Source of the DNA: Pseudomonadota bacterium
Lineage (GTDB): Bacteria; Pseudomonadota; Alphaproteobacteria; Reyranellales; Reyranellaceae
Assembly: GCA_018240745.1 (NCBI GenBank)
Contig: JAFEFF010000198.1
Location: 1 to 64,000 of the forward strand
Length of the DNA: 64,000 bases
Reading direction: 5' to 3'
A model generated the notes under the pieces. It made no database searches and was not told the DNA's origin. It worked only from the letters and a program-made list of their open reading frames with translations. Shown here one piece after another: positions 53,723-63,567 of the stretch. A program made the translations under genes and the position numbers. How positions within the stretch are numbered: the stretch's first letter is position 1; every line of letters starts with the position of its first letter.

Positions 53723-54595
53723 ATGCTCGATCCGCAAATCATCATCGCCGGCGTGCTGAACGGCCTGCTGGCCGGGGGAATCTATGTGCTGGTGGCCGTC
53801 GGCCTGACCCTGATCTACGGCGTCCTGCACATCATCAACTTCGCGCACGGCAGCCTGCTGATGCTCGCCATGTACGCCGTGTTCTTCCTCTGGAGGCTGG
53901 CCGGCCTCGACCCCTACGTCTCGTTGCCGCTGGTGACGGCGGGCGCGTTCGCCGTCGGCTTCGTGCTCTACCGCCTCGTGATCGGCCGCTTCAGCCACGG
54001 CAAGGACGAGAACATCCTGCTGATCACGCTCGGCGTGTCGATCGTCGCCGACAACCTCGCGCTGCTGTTCTTCGGCGGCGACACCCAGACGATCGACGTG
54101 CCCTACGCCGGCGACATCATCCAGGTCGGCGCGGCTTTCCTGCCGCTGCCCAAGGTGATCTCCTGCGGCGCAGCGCTGCTGATCTGCCTGGTCCTCGGCC
54201 TGTTCATGACCCGCACCGATACCGGCAAGGCGATCCGCGCGGTGGCCAGGGAGCGTCAGGGCGCGCGCCTGGTCGGCATCGACGTCGAGCACGTCTTCGC
54301 CGTCTCCTACGGCATCGGCATCGCCTGCCTCGGTGCCGCCGCATGCCTCCTGATGCCGACCTTCTACGTCACGCCGCAGTCGGGCTATGCCTTCGTGCTG
54401 GTCGCCTTCACCATCGTCGTGCTGGGCGGCATGGGCAGCTTCCTTGGTGCGGCTGTCGGCGGCTTCCTGATCGGCATCACCGAATCGCTGGGCGGCCTGT
54501 TCCTGGGCGAGCAGCTCGGCCAGATCGGCATCTCGCTGATCTTCATCCTGATCCTGCTGCTGAAGCCGACCGGCCTGTTCGGGAGCCGGGCATGA
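53723..54595 (+). CDS. livH: Branched-chain-type ABC permease LivH
   Basis: A 290-aa inner-membrane permease with about 8 helices. The start GVLNGLLAGGIYVLVAVGLT and the LIYGVLHIINFAHGSL motif are the LivH signature; the EAA-like loop is FVLVAFTIVVLGGMGSF. Its stop overlaps livM as ATGA. Pairs with LivM. Confidence 0.94.
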   Translation: MLDPQIIIAGVLNGLLAGGIYVLVAVGLTLIYGVLHIINFAHGSLLMLAMYAVFFLWRLAGLDPYVSLPLVTAGAFAVGFVLYRLVIGRFSHGKDENILLITLGVSIVADNLALLFFGGDTQTIDVPYAGDIIQVGAAFLPLPKVISCGAALLICLVLGLFMTRTDTGKAIRAVARERQGARLVGIDVEHVFAVSYGIGIACLGAAACLLMPTFYVTPQSGYAFVLVAFTIVVLGGMGSFLGAAVGGFLIGITESLGGLFLGEQLGQIGISLIFILILLLKPTGLFGSRA

Positions 54596-55545
54596 GGCAC
54601 CTTGCCCTCGCCGCCGCGCTGCTGGCCGCCGTGGTCTATCCGCTGCTGGTGCCGAACTACCTCGCCACGGTCGGCATGCTGATGTTCTTCACCGCCTTCA
54701 TCGGCCAGTCGTGGAACATCTCGGGCGGCTTCGCCGGCCAGACCTCGTTCGGCCATGCGGCGTTCTTCGGCGTCGGCGCCTACACCTCGACCATCCTGCA
54801 GGTCACCTACGGCTGGAACCCCTGGCTCGCCTGGCCGGCGGCGATGGCGATGGGCGGGCTGGTCGGCGCCGGCATCGCCGTCCTGTCGTTCCGCGCCGGC
54901 CTGCGCGGCTCCTACTTCGCGCTGATCACACTCGCCTTCGCCGAGGTCTTCCGCATCGCCGCCAACTCCGCCTCGATCACGCGCGGTGGCCTCGGCATGC
55001 TGATCAAGGCCGACCAGCGGCCGATCAATTTCCAGTTCAAGGACCAGATCTGGATCTACTACCTCGCCTTCGCCCTCTGCCTGGTCTCGCTGCTGATCGC
55101 CTGGTGGCTGACCCGCAGCCGGTTCGGCGCCCGCCTGGTCGCGATCCGCGAGAACGAGGACGCCGCCCGCGCGCTGGGCATCGACGTCTTCACCGAGAAG
55201 GTGAAGGTGCTCGCGCTGTCGGGTGCGATGTGCGCCGCCGGCGGCACCTTCTATGCCCAGAAGTACCTCTACATCGATCCCAACATCGCCTTCGGCATCG
55301 ACAAATCGGTCGAGATGCTGCTGGTCACCATGGTCGGCGGCGCCGGCACCATCTTCGGCCCTCTGATCGGCTCGATCGCTCTCACCACGATCAACGAGCT
55401 GACGCGCGCGGCGGCCAGCGTCTTCCCGGCGCTGAAGAACGTGCAGCCGCTCAGCCTGATCGTCTACGGCGCCATGCTGGTCCTGATCGTGGCCCGCCTG
55501 CCCGACGGCTTCGCGAGCCTGCTGGGACGCCGCCGCCATGCTTGA
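54592..55545 (+). CDS. livM: Branched-chain-type ABC permease LivM
   Basis: A 317-aa permease. LVPNYLATVGMLMFFTAFIG and ISGGFAGQTSFGHAAFFGVG, followed by MLLVTMVGGAGTIFGPLIGS, are LivM features. About 9 helices. It overlaps livH by 4 bp and livG by 8 bp. Confidence 0.94.
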   Translation: MRHLALAAALLAAVVYPLLVPNYLATVGMLMFFTAFIGQSWNISGGFAGQTSFGHAAFFGVGAYTSTILQVTYGWNPWLAWPAAMAMGGLVGAGIAVLSFRAGLRGSYFALITLAFAEVFRIAANSASITRGGLGMLIKADQRPINFQFKDQIWIYYLAFALCLVSLLIAWWLTRSRFGARLVAIRENEDAARALGIDVFTEKVKVLALSGAMCAAGGTFYAQKYLYIDPNIAFGIDKSVEMLLVTMVGGAGTIFGPLIGSIALTTINELTRAAASVFPALKNVQPLSLIVYGAMLVLIVARLPDGFASLLGRRRHA

Positions 55546-56258
55546 GGTGCGCGAGCTTTCCAAGGCGTTCGGCGGCCTGAAGGCGGTCGACCAGGCCTCG
55601 CTCGACGTGCGCGCGGGCGAAATCGTCGGCCTGATCGGGCCCAACGGCGCCGGCAAGACCACGTTGTTCGCGACCATCGCCGGCTTCCACAAGCCCGACG
55701 CCGGCCGCATCAGCTTGCAGGGCCACGACATCACCGGCATGGCGCCCCACCGCATCTGCGCTGCCGGCATGGTGCGCACCTTCCAGATCACCCAGCCCTT
55801 CGCGCGCATCAGCGTGCGCGAGAACATCATGGTCGGCGCCTATTTCCGCACCGCCGACCGCCACGAGGCGGCGAGCCTCGCCGAAGCGGTCGCCAACCAG
55901 GTCGGCATGGGCGACCAGCTCGACCGGCCCGGCTCGGACCTCACCGTCGCCGGCCGCAAGCGGCTCGAGCTCGCGCGCGCGCTCGCCACCCGACCGGCCC
56001 TGCTGCTGCTCGACGAGGTGATGGCCGGCCTCAATCCGACCGAAATCGCCGAGATCGTCCAGGTGATCCGCGAAGTCCGCAGGGCAGGCGTCACCATCCT
56101 GCTGATCGAGCATGTGATGCAGGCGGTAACCTCGCTGGCCGAGCGTGTCTACGTGCTGAACCAGGGCCGCATGATCGCCGAGGGTACGCCCGCCGCGATC
56201 GCCGAGAACCCTGAGGTCGTCGAGGCCTATCTCGGCCACGGTGCCGCCAGGGTGCTGC

Positions 56259-56266
<8 letters not shown>
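55538..56266 (+). CDS. livG: Branched-chain-type ABC ATPase LivG
   Basis: A 242-aa ATPase: Walker A GPNGAGKTT, Q-loop FQITQPFARISV, a signature altered to LTVAGRKRLELARAL in place of LSGGQ, and Walker B LLLLDEVMAGLN. The altered signature is common in LivG proteins. It energises the LivHM pore with LivF. Confidence 0.94.
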
Positions 56267-56975
<709 letters not shown>

Positions 56976-56984
56976 CCACCCTCG

Positions 56985-57122
56985 GAATTCCTCGCGTAGC
57001 GCGGGGAGGTGGCGGCGTCTTACGCCGACGGGGTCATGGGCGACAACATGATTGCGGCTCATGACCCCCTCCACCCCGCTATGAGCGGGGCACCTCCCCG
57101 CGCTACGCGCAGGGAGGAATTC
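56985..57122. repeat. Long inverted repeat at convergent ends
   Basis: Arms GAATTCCTCGCGTAGCGCGGGGAGGTG (56985-57011) and CACCTCCCCGCGCTACGCGCAGGGAGGAATTC (57091-57122), with GGGGTCATG / CATGACCCC pairs inside. Between livF and the BaiN-like gene ends; likely a strong bidirectional terminator. Confidence 0.75.
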
Positions 57123-57137
57123 TGAGTAGTACGCCGC

Positions 57138-58250
57138 TCAAACCGCCTCGCCGGCGGCCCAGCCGCTCGACCAGGCCCACTGGAAATTGTAGCCGCCCAG
57201 CCAGCCGGTCACGTCGACCGCCTCGCCGATCACGAACAGGCCCGGCACCTTGCGCGCCTCCAGGGTGCGCGACGAGAGCTCGTTGGTGTCGATACCACCG
57301 GCAGTGACCTCGGCCTTGGCATAGCCCTCGGTGCCGGTCGGCGTGATGCGCCAGTCGTTCAGCGATTCGGGCTTCGCGCCCTCCAGGACGGCGGCAAGGC
57401 GCTGCGGCATCACCTCGGCCAAGAGCGTCCGCGTCTCGGCCCTCGGTCGGGCGTGCTTTCGCTCCTTGAGGAAGCGCGCCGCATCGACGCCGGGCAGGAG
57501 GTCGATCGCGATTTCCCGGCCCGGCTTCCAATAGGACGAGATCTGCAGGATCGCCGGTCCCGACAGGCCGCGATGGGTGAACAGCATGGCCTCTCGGAAC
57601 ACCGCCTTGCCGCAGCGCGCCTCGACCGGCAGCGACACGCCCGCCAGGTCCGGCACTTTCGCCGTGAGCGGCACGAGCGCCGGCCGCGTCTCGACGATCT
57701 TCAGCCCGAAGCGACGCGCGGTCTCGTGGGCGAAGCCGGTTGCCCCCATCTTCGGGATCGACAGGCCGCCGCTCGCCAGCACCAGCGCCGCCGCGTCGAA
57801 CTCGCCCTTGTCGGTGCACACGACAAATCGATCGGTCCTCTCGATCGCCGTCGGCCGATGCGCGACCCGCACGTCGACGCCCACTGCATCGCACTCGGCC
57901 AGCAGCATCGCCACGATCTGCCGCGCCGAGCCGTCGCAGAAGAGCTGGCCCAGCGTCTTCTCGTGCCAGGCGATGCGGTGCTTGTCGACCAAGGCGATGA
58001 AGTCGTGCTGGGTGTAGCGCGCCAGCGCCGATTTGCAGAAGTGCGGGTTGTCGGAGAGGAATGCCTCGGGCCGCGCCTCGAGGTTGGTGAAGTTGCAGCG
58101 GCCGCCGCCCGAAATCAGGATCTTCTTGCCGACCTTCTCCGCATGGTCGAGCAGCAGCACCTTGCGCCCGCGCTGCCCGGCCCGCATCGCGCACATCAGG
58201 CCGGCCGCGCCGGCCCCAACGACGACGACATCGAACGACCGGCGCGTCAC
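57138..58250 (-). CDS. BaiN/YhiN family FAD-dependent oxidoreductase
   Basis: A 370-aa flavoprotein. VVVVGAGAAGLMCAMRAGQR gives the FAD motif, then GKKILISGGGRCNFTN, characteristic of the HI0933/YhiN family, and a C-terminal GLFVIGEAVDVTGWLGGYNFQ. GTG 58250 overlaps crcB stop as GTGA. Physiological reaction is unknown. Confidence 0.9.
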   Translation of the reverse strand: MTRRSFDVVVVGAGAAGLMCAMRAGQRGRKVLLLDHAEKVGKKILISGGGRCNFTNLEARPEAFLSDNPHFCKSALARYTQHDFIALVDKHRIAWHEKTLGQLFCDGSARQIVAMLLAECDAVGVDVRVAHRPTAIERTDRFVVCTDKGEFDAAALVLASGGLSIPKMGATGFAHETARRFGLKIVETRPALVPLTAKVPDLAGVSLPVEARCGKAVFREAMLFTHRGLSGPAILQISSYWKPGREIAIDLLPGVDAARFLKERKHARPRAETRTLLAEVMPQRLAAVLEGAKPESLNDWRITPTGTEGYAKAEVTAGGIDTNELSSRTLEARKVPGLFVIGEAVDVTGWLGGYNFQWAWSSGWAAGEAV

Positions 58251-58627
58251 GCCAGCACGGTCCTCACGATCCAGAGTCCGGCCACCAGGCCGAGCAGCGA
58301 CAGCACGACCGAGCCGCCGATGTAGTACGTCGCCAACAGGTAGTCGTGCCGCTCCCACAGCAGCACCGCATCCAGCGAGAAGCTGGAGAAGGTCGTGTAG
58401 CCGCCGAGGATGCCGGTCGCGAGGAACAGTCGCAGATGACCGGTCGCGCCGCCCTTCAGCGCGAACAAGGCGGCAACCATACCCATGACGATCGAGCCGG
58501 TGACGTTGATGACAAGAGTGTGCATCGGAAAGTGCGTGCCGGCGAGTTTCGCTATCCAGATGTTCATGAAGTGACGCAGCATGCCGCCCACACCGGCACC
58601 GACGAACACGACGAGGTAGCCCATCAT
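58247..58627 (-). CDS. crcB: Fluoride channel CrcB (Fluc)
   Basis: A 126-aa four-helix protein with FVGAGVGGMLRHF, LVINVTGSIVMG and GGYTTFSSFSLDAV, the conserved pore motifs of Fluc channels that export F-. ATG 58627 overlaps the preceding peptidase stop (ATGA). It forms a dual-topology dimer in the inner membrane. No fluoride riboswitch is seen, since it is inside an operon. Confidence 0.93.
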   Translation of the reverse strand: MMGYLVVFVGAGVGGMLRHFMNIWIAKLAGTHFPMHTLVINVTGSIVMGMVAALFALKGGATGHLRLFLATGILGGYTTFSSFSLDAVLLWERHDYLLATYYIGGSVVLSLLGLVAGLWIVRTVLA

Positions 58628-59652
58628 TCTCTCACGTCTCCACAGCCCCCGAACCGCCCGCGATAGTCGGGCAGCGACGTCGCGTAGGGCAATGCCGTCG
58701 CTTCGTACACCCCGCGCGCGACCGACCGCGCGAGGCAATCGGCCGCCGCCGCGCCGAGCTCGGTCAGCACCGGCGGCTCGCCGCCGGGACCGGCGCGCCC
58801 GGTCGCCACCGCGAACACCGTGTCGCCATCGTTCGGCGCGTGGGCCGGCCGCAGGGCGCGCGCCAGCCCGTCATTGGCCATGATGGCGAGCCGCTTGCAC
58901 TCGGCCTTGGTGAGTACCGCGTCGGTCGCCACCATGGCGATGGTCGTGGCGGTCGCCTGCACCGGCTGGCCCTTGAAGCAGATCGCGAGCGCCTTCTCGG
59001 GCACCTTCTCCGGCTGTCCGTGACCGCCGAACTCGCGACCCCGCTCGTAGGGCGCGGCCCAGAAATGCCTGGTGTCGCCGACCGTCGCCATGCCGAGCGC
59101 ATTCACCGCCGCCAGAGCGCCGACGATGAAGCCGCTTTGCGTGCGCTGGCTCGCCGACCCCAGCCCGCCCTTGAGATTGGCCGTGGTGCCGCCGTAGCCC
59201 GCACCGGCTGTACCCAGCGCAAAGTCCTCACTCGCCGCCAGCCCGGCGTCGCGGCCGAGCTCCCAATAGGGCGGGCGTTGCGTGATCGGCTCCCTGATCC
59301 AATCCTTCTCGCCGCCGTTCATCAGGTCGAACAGGATCGCCTGCACCGCGACCGGCAGGACGATGCCGCCGAAGGTGGCGCCCCTGCCCTGCTGGCACAG
59401 CACGGCCGACACGCCGCCTGCCGCATCGAGGCCGTAGAGCGAGCCGCCCGACAGGACCACGGCGTCGATTGCGCCGCGGGTCATCTCCGGCTCCAGCAGC
59501 GTCACCGCGCGGTCGCCGGGAGCACCGCCCAGCGTCGCCACGCTCGCCACGCAGCTCTTGTCGAAGATCGCGACCGTGACGCCGGTGGCGGCGCGTGCGT
59601 CGTGCGCGTTGCCGACCTTCACGCCCGGCACATCGGTGATCAGGTTCCTCAT
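58624..59652 (-). CDS. P1 family (DmpA-like) aminopeptidase
   Basis: A 342-aa Ntn-type enzyme. The self-cleavage pair G165-S166 stands in NLKGGLGSAS and S166 would become the nucleophile. LSGGSLYGLDAAGGV and YGGTTANLK are family motifs. DmpA-type enzymes cut N-terminal amino acids, D-amino acids or beta-peptides. ATG 59652 overlaps the SDR stop. Confidence 0.9.
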   Translation of the reverse strand: MRNLITDVPGVKVGNAHDARAATGVTVAIFDKSCVASVATLGGAPGDRAVTLLEPEMTRGAIDAVVLSGGSLYGLDAAGGVSAVLCQQGRGATFGGIVLPVAVQAILFDLMNGGEKDWIREPITQRPPYWELGRDAGLAASEDFALGTAGAGYGGTTANLKGGLGSASQRTQSGFIVGALAAVNALGMATVGDTRHFWAAPYERGREFGGHGQPEKVPEKALAICFKGQPVQATATTIAMVATDAVLTKAECKRLAIMANDGLARALRPAHAPNDGDTVFAVATGRAGPGGEPPVLTELGAAAADCLARSVARGVYEATALPYATSLPDYRGRFGGCGDVRE

Positions 59653-60395
59653 GTCAGGAACTCGCCGCCGTTCACATGAATGGTCTGACCCGTGATGAAG
59701 GTACCTTCCGGCCCGACGATCAGGCGGACCATGGCGGCGATCTCGTCGACCGTGCCGAGCCGCCCGAGCGGGATCGGCCGCCCCTGGAGCGGCCGTGGAC
59801 CTGCGGAAGCGGCGCGGCTGGTGTCGATGGCGCCGGGCGACACGGCATTGCAGGTGATCTTGTGCGGCGCCAGCTCGCGTGCCAGTGCGCGCATCAGGCC
59901 TTCGAGACCCGACTTGGAGGCCGAGACGTGGCAACGATTGGGCGTGCCGACATGGGTCGAGATGCCCGACATGGCGACGAACGCGCCGCCTTTGCCCTTG
60001 GCCACCATCTGCGGCACGAATGCCTTGCCGAGCAGGAAGGCGCCGTCCAGCGCCACCGACATGATCTCGCGCCATTCCTCGAACGACATGTCGAGGAACG
60101 AGGTCTGGCGGCGCAGCCCCGCGTTGCTTACCAGGATGTCGACCCCGCCCAGTGCCTCGGCCTGCTTGGCGAGCCTGGGGGCGACCGCCGGATCGGAGAC
60201 ATCGCCCATCGCCGCTTCGGCCCTGCCGCCTGCCGCCTTGATCTCGCCGACCACCGACTCGACCGCCGCGCGGTCGCTGCGGCCGTTCACCAGCACGGTT
60301 GCACCGTCCTTCGCCAGGGTCAGCGCGATCGCCCGACCGATGTTCTTGCCTGCGCCGGTCACCAGCGCGATCCGTCCTTGCAGTGCCTGAGACAT
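59649..60395 (-). CDS. SDR family protein lacking the catalytic tyrosine
   Basis: A 248-aa Rossmann protein with TGAGKNIG (13-20), NAG (91-93) and C-terminal GQTIHVNGGEFLT. In the YxxxK region it reads HVSASK, so Lys161 is present but Tyr is Val157, and the preceding serine position is Gly144. It may still bind NAD(P) but would not use the usual proton relay. It leads the DmpA/crcB/BaiN-like string through 4-bp overlaps. Confidence 0.85.
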   Translation of the reverse strand: MSQALQGRIALVTGAGKNIGRAIALTLAKDGATVLVNGRSDRAAVESVVGEIKAAGGRAEAAMGDVSDPAVAPRLAKQAEALGGVDILVSNAGLRRQTSFLDMSFEEWREIMSVALDGAFLLGKAFVPQMVAKGKGGAFVAMSGISTHVGTPNRCHVSASKSGLEGLMRALARELAPHKITCNAVSPGAIDTSRAASAGPRPLQGRPIPLGRLGTVDEIAAMVRLIVGPEGTFITGQTIHVNGGEFLT

Positions 60396-60428
60396 GCCTT
60401 CTCCGTGGTTGCGGAGAACCTATCACCG

Positions 60429-61286
60429 CTATTGCGGATTGGCATGACTCCCGTACCGCTTGGCGTAGGCGCGGCTGAATTCGACGCCGAGCAGGAAGAT
60501 CTGCGCCGAGTAGTAGATCCATACCAGCAGCACGATCAGCGCACCGGCCGCGCCATACGACGAGGCGACATTGCTCTGGCCGATGTAGAGGGCGATCGCG
60601 TACTTGCCGCCCTCGAACAGGATGGTGCTCGCCAGCGCGCCGACCACCACGTCGCGCCACGCGATGTCGGTGTCGGGCAGCACCTTGAACATCGCCGCGA
60701 ACAGCCCGCCGATCAGCAGCGCCGACAGCACGACGTCGACGACGTTCAGCACCACGTGAACCTGGGGGAACACGATCCGCAGGTAGGTCGAGAAGCCGGA
60801 CAGCGCCGCGCTGGCCGCCAGCGAAACCATGAGCAGGAAACCGGCGGTGACGACCAGCCCCATGCTGACCAGCCGCGCGCGCAGCAGGCGCGTGACGGTC
60901 GAATGTTCGGAAGGATCCGCCTTCCAGATCGCGTTCATCGCCGATTGGACCTCGCCGAACACGCCGGAAACGGCGATGAACAGCACGACCACGCCGATGA
61001 TCGTCGCCAGCGTGCCCTCGCGCGGGCGCGCGGCGCTTTCGATCATCCCCTGCAGCGCCACCGCCGTCTGATGGCCCATCAATACGCTGAACTGCTCGAC
61101 GATCGCTCCCTCGGCGGCATCGCGGCCGAACACCAGGCCGGCGATCGCCACCACGACCAGCAGCACCGGCGCGATCGAGAACAGCGTATAGTAAGCGATC
61201 GAGGCGCCCCAGCTCAGCGCCTCGTCGTCGACGAACCCGGAGAACGTATCGCGCAGGAGATGCCAGACGGCGGACAGGGCACGCAT
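60429..61286 (-). CDS. YihY/UPF0761 (BrkB) family membrane protein
   Basis: A 285-aa protein with about six helices. ALSWGASIAYYTLFSIAPVLLV is the characteristic opening; later IYYSAQIFLLGVEFSRAYAKRYG. Once misnamed RNase BN, members are membrane proteins of unknown role. ATG 61286 was preferred over 61304 by family starts. Confidence 0.88.
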   Translation of the reverse strand: MRALSAVWHLLRDTFSGFVDDEALSWGASIAYYTLFSIAPVLLVVVAIAGLVFGRDAAEGAIVEQFSVLMGHQTAVALQGMIESAARPREGTLATIIGVVVLFIAVSGVFGEVQSAMNAIWKADPSEHSTVTRLLRARLVSMGLVVTAGFLLMVSLAASAALSGFSTYLRIVFPQVHVVLNVVDVVLSALLIGGLFAAMFKVLPDTDIAWRDVVVGALASTILFEGGKYAIALYIGQSNVASSYGAAGALIVLLVWIYYSAQIFLLGVEFSRAYAKRYGSHANPQ

Positions 61287-61324
61287 GCCCTGTCTAACTC
61301 GCACCGGCTAAGAGCGTTCCGTGG

Positions 61325-61675
61325 CTACTGCGTCGGCCGCGTACCGACCCGCCGGAAGCTCAGCACGATATCGCCGGCGCGCCGGACGGCTTCCTGCTGG
61401 AAGCCTTCGCGTGCCTTCTCGTCGGCGAAGGGCACCGTCAGGGCCAGGAGCTTCTCGGTCTCGTCGGTGCAGGCGGCGGCGACCGCCCGCGCCACGGCGA
61501 CCACGTCGGACGAGCCGTTGTCGAGCTGGGGCGTGTGGGCGAGCAGGCAGTTGTCGCGCTGGACCCGCTGCCGGTCGATCTTCCCGGCCAGATAGGGATC
61601 CTGATAGCTGGGGTAGGAATTGCAGGCGCTGACGATGAGGGCGAGCGACAGCGATAGGGCGACGGCGGAGCGCAT
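61325..61675 (-). CDS. Small lipoprotein
   Basis: A 116-aa protein with a lipobox LIVSAC, C18 being the lipidated residue. The mature part has two more Cys (RDNCLLAH, AAACTDE). Probably anchored to the outer membrane. No known family recognised. Confidence 0.75.
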   Translation of the reverse strand: MRSAVALSLSLALIVSACNSYPSYQDPYLAGKIDRQRVQRDNCLLAHTPQLDNGSSDVVAVARAVAAACTDETEKLLALTVPFADEKAREGFQQEAVRRAGDIVLSFRRVGTRPTQ

Positions 61676-61707
61676 CGCCACAATGGTACGGATCGCAACG
61701 CGATCGA

Positions 61708-62139
61708 TCAACCGGCGACGATGTAGGCCTTCAGCGCCTCGGTCTCGTGCTGGGTTTCCTCCAGCCGCGCCTTGACGACGTCGCCGATCGAGACCAACCC
61801 GATCAGCTCGCCGCGCTCCACCACCGGCAGGTGGCGGAAGCGGCCAGCGGTCATCAGGCCCATGACCCGCTCGATCGAATCGTCGGGATGGCAGGTCAAC
61901 ACCTCGCGGGTCATGACCTGCCGCACCTCGAGGTCGAGCGCCGAGGCGCCGTGCCGGGCCATCGCCCGCACGACGTCGCGCTCGGAGACGATGCCGGCGA
62001 TGGTCTCGGTGCCGTCCATGACCAGGACCGAGCCGATGCGGCGGGTGCTGAGATGCTGGGCCGCCTGGGCGACCGTGGTGCCGGGTGTCACCGTGAAGAC
62101 GAGGCCACCCTTCTGAGCCAGGATGTCGGACACGAACAT
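61708..62139 (-). CDS. Tandem CBS-domain protein
   Basis: A 143-aa protein consisting of two CBS domains (7-62 and 76-130: TRRIGSVLVMDGTETIAGIV and RFRHLPVVERGELIGLVSIG). CBS pairs bind adenosine nucleotides and act as energy sensors. No catalytic domain is attached. ATG 62139 was chosen, as upstream residues are not CBS-like. Confidence 0.88.
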   Translation of the reverse strand: MFVSDILAQKGGLVFTVTPGTTVAQAAQHLSTRRIGSVLVMDGTETIAGIVSERDVVRAMARHGASALDLEVRQVMTREVLTCHPDDSIERVMGLMTAGRFRHLPVVERGELIGLVSIGDVVKARLEETQHETEALKAYIVAG

Positions 62140-62221
62140 GCCTTCCCCCCTTTCCGGGTACATGCCCTCCAAAAGGTTCCAACGCTCTGGCGCGACAAAA
62201 GGTTGCGGGCGATAAGGCGCC

Positions 62222-62929
62222 ATGACCGACACGCGCTCTGCCCTCGTCCTCTTCTCGGGAGGGCAGGATTCGACCACCTGCCTGGCTTGGGCACTCGATC
62301 GATTTGGCCACGTCGAGACCGTCGCTTTCGACTATCGCCAGCGCCATCGAATCGAGCTGGATCAACGACTTACGGTATTGGCCGAGGTGCGTCGCCGGTT
62401 CCCCGAATGGTCGGCCCGGCTGGGCGAGGACCACCTCATCGACATGGGGGCGCTCGGCCAGATGAGCGAGACCTCGCTGACCCGCGAGACCGCGTTCCGG
62501 GTGGAGCGGGACGGGCTGCCCAACACCTTCGTGCCCGGGCGCAATCTCCTGTTCTTCACCTTCGCGGCGGCGGTTGCCTGGCGGCGCGGCATCCGCCACT
62601 TGGTGGGCGGGATGTGCGAGACCGACTATTCCGGCTACCCGGACTGCCGCGACAACACGATCAAGGCGCTGCAGGTCGCGCTCAATCTCGGCATGGACAG
62701 GAACTTCGCGCTTGAGACACCGCTGATGTGGCTCGACAAGGCCGAGACCTGGTCCCTGGCATGCGAGCTCGGCGGCGAGCCCCTGATCGAGATCCTCCTC
62801 GAGCACACCCATACCTGCTATCGCAACGAGCGTGGGCCCAGGCACGACTGGGGCCATGGCTGCGGCGACTGTCCCGCCTGTGCCCTGCGCAAGCGAGGCT
62901 TCGAGAACTGGCGTAAGCAGTGGTCATGA
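62222..62929 (+). CDS. queC: 7-cyano-7-deazaguanine (preQ0) synthase
   Basis: The 235-aa enzyme converts CDG to preQ0 in queuosine synthesis. ATP-pyrophosphatase motif SGGQDS (12-17) and four zinc Cys (C199, C214, C217, C220 in CGDCPAC) are complete. Its stop overlaps the next gene as ATGA. No preQ1 riboswitch seen in the 82 bp before it. Confidence 0.95.
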   Translation: MTDTRSALVLFSGGQDSTTCLAWALDRFGHVETVAFDYRQRHRIELDQRLTVLAEVRRRFPEWSARLGEDHLIDMGALGQMSETSLTRETAFRVERDGLPNTFVPGRNLLFFTFAAAVAWRRGIRHLVGGMCETDYSGYPDCRDNTIKALQVALNLGMDRNFALETPLMWLDKAETWSLACELGGEPLIEILLEHTHTCYRNERGPRHDWGHGCGDCPACALRKRGFENWRKQWS

Positions 62930-63519
62930 CCGAGCGGCCGCGCATGAGCCTCAACGCCCGCAAGGCCGAGGGGCTCGCCTATTTCATCGCCTTCATGGCC
63001 TGCATCCCCGCTGCCAACTGGATGATCGGCCATCTCGGCACGACTTGCGTCCCCAACGGGCCATGCCTGGTGCCGGTCTTCCCCTGGAGCCCGCAAGGCG
63101 GACCGATGATGGCGCCGTCCGGCGTTTCGATGATCGGCATCGCGTTGGTCCTGCGCGATCTCGTCCAGCGGCGGCTGGGACGCGTGGCGGCATTGATGGC
63201 GATCGTCGCCGGCGCGGCGCTGTCCGGCGCGCTCGCCCCGCCCCAGCTGGTGGTGGCGTCGACGACGGCGTTCTTCCTGTCGGAGCTTGCCGACTTTGCG
63301 GTCTTCACGCCGCTGCAGAAGCGCGGGCTGGTGCTGGCCGTGCTGGCGAGCGCCGTCGTCGGATTGATCGCCGACAGCATCCTGTTCCTCTACCTCGCCT
63401 TCGGCAGCCTCGAATTCCTCGAGGGCCAGGTGCTGGGAAAAGCCTGGATGGTGCTGCTGGCGCTGCCGTTCGTGCACTGGATTCGCAAACGCGAAGGTGT
63501 GGGCGCGGTGGCGAATTGA
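62926..63519 (+). CDS. VUT family transporter, probable queuosine-precursor carrier
   Basis: A 197-aa six-helix membrane protein. [20 protein letters not shown] and [18 protein letters not shown] match the VUT/YhhQ family of 7-deazapurine importers. Translational coupling to queC strongly supports a role in queuosine-precursor transport. Substrate (preQ0 or preQ1) unproved. Confidence 0.85.
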   Translation: MTERPRMSLNARKAEGLAYFIAFMACIPAANWMIGHLGTTCVPNGPCLVPVFPWSPQGGPMMAPSGVSMIGIALVLRDLVQRRLGRVAALMAIVAGAALSGALAPPQLVVASTTAFFLSELADFAVFTPLQKRGLVLAVLASAVVGLIADSILFLYLAFGSLEFLEGQVLGKAWMVLLALPFVHWIRKREGVGAVAN

Positions 63520-63567
63520 GGTTAAAGTGCGGCGGCATTTTGCGCCTGCCCGTGGGGAGAAGTTGAG

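Noticed and set aside
58628..58738. Fluoride riboswitch before crcB
   Set aside because: crcB starts inside the end of the upstream peptidase gene, so there is no leader to hold an aptamer.
62140..62221. preQ1 riboswitch before queC
   Set aside because: The short spacer has no recognisable preQ1 aptamer pattern (no A-rich tail with C-pocket).
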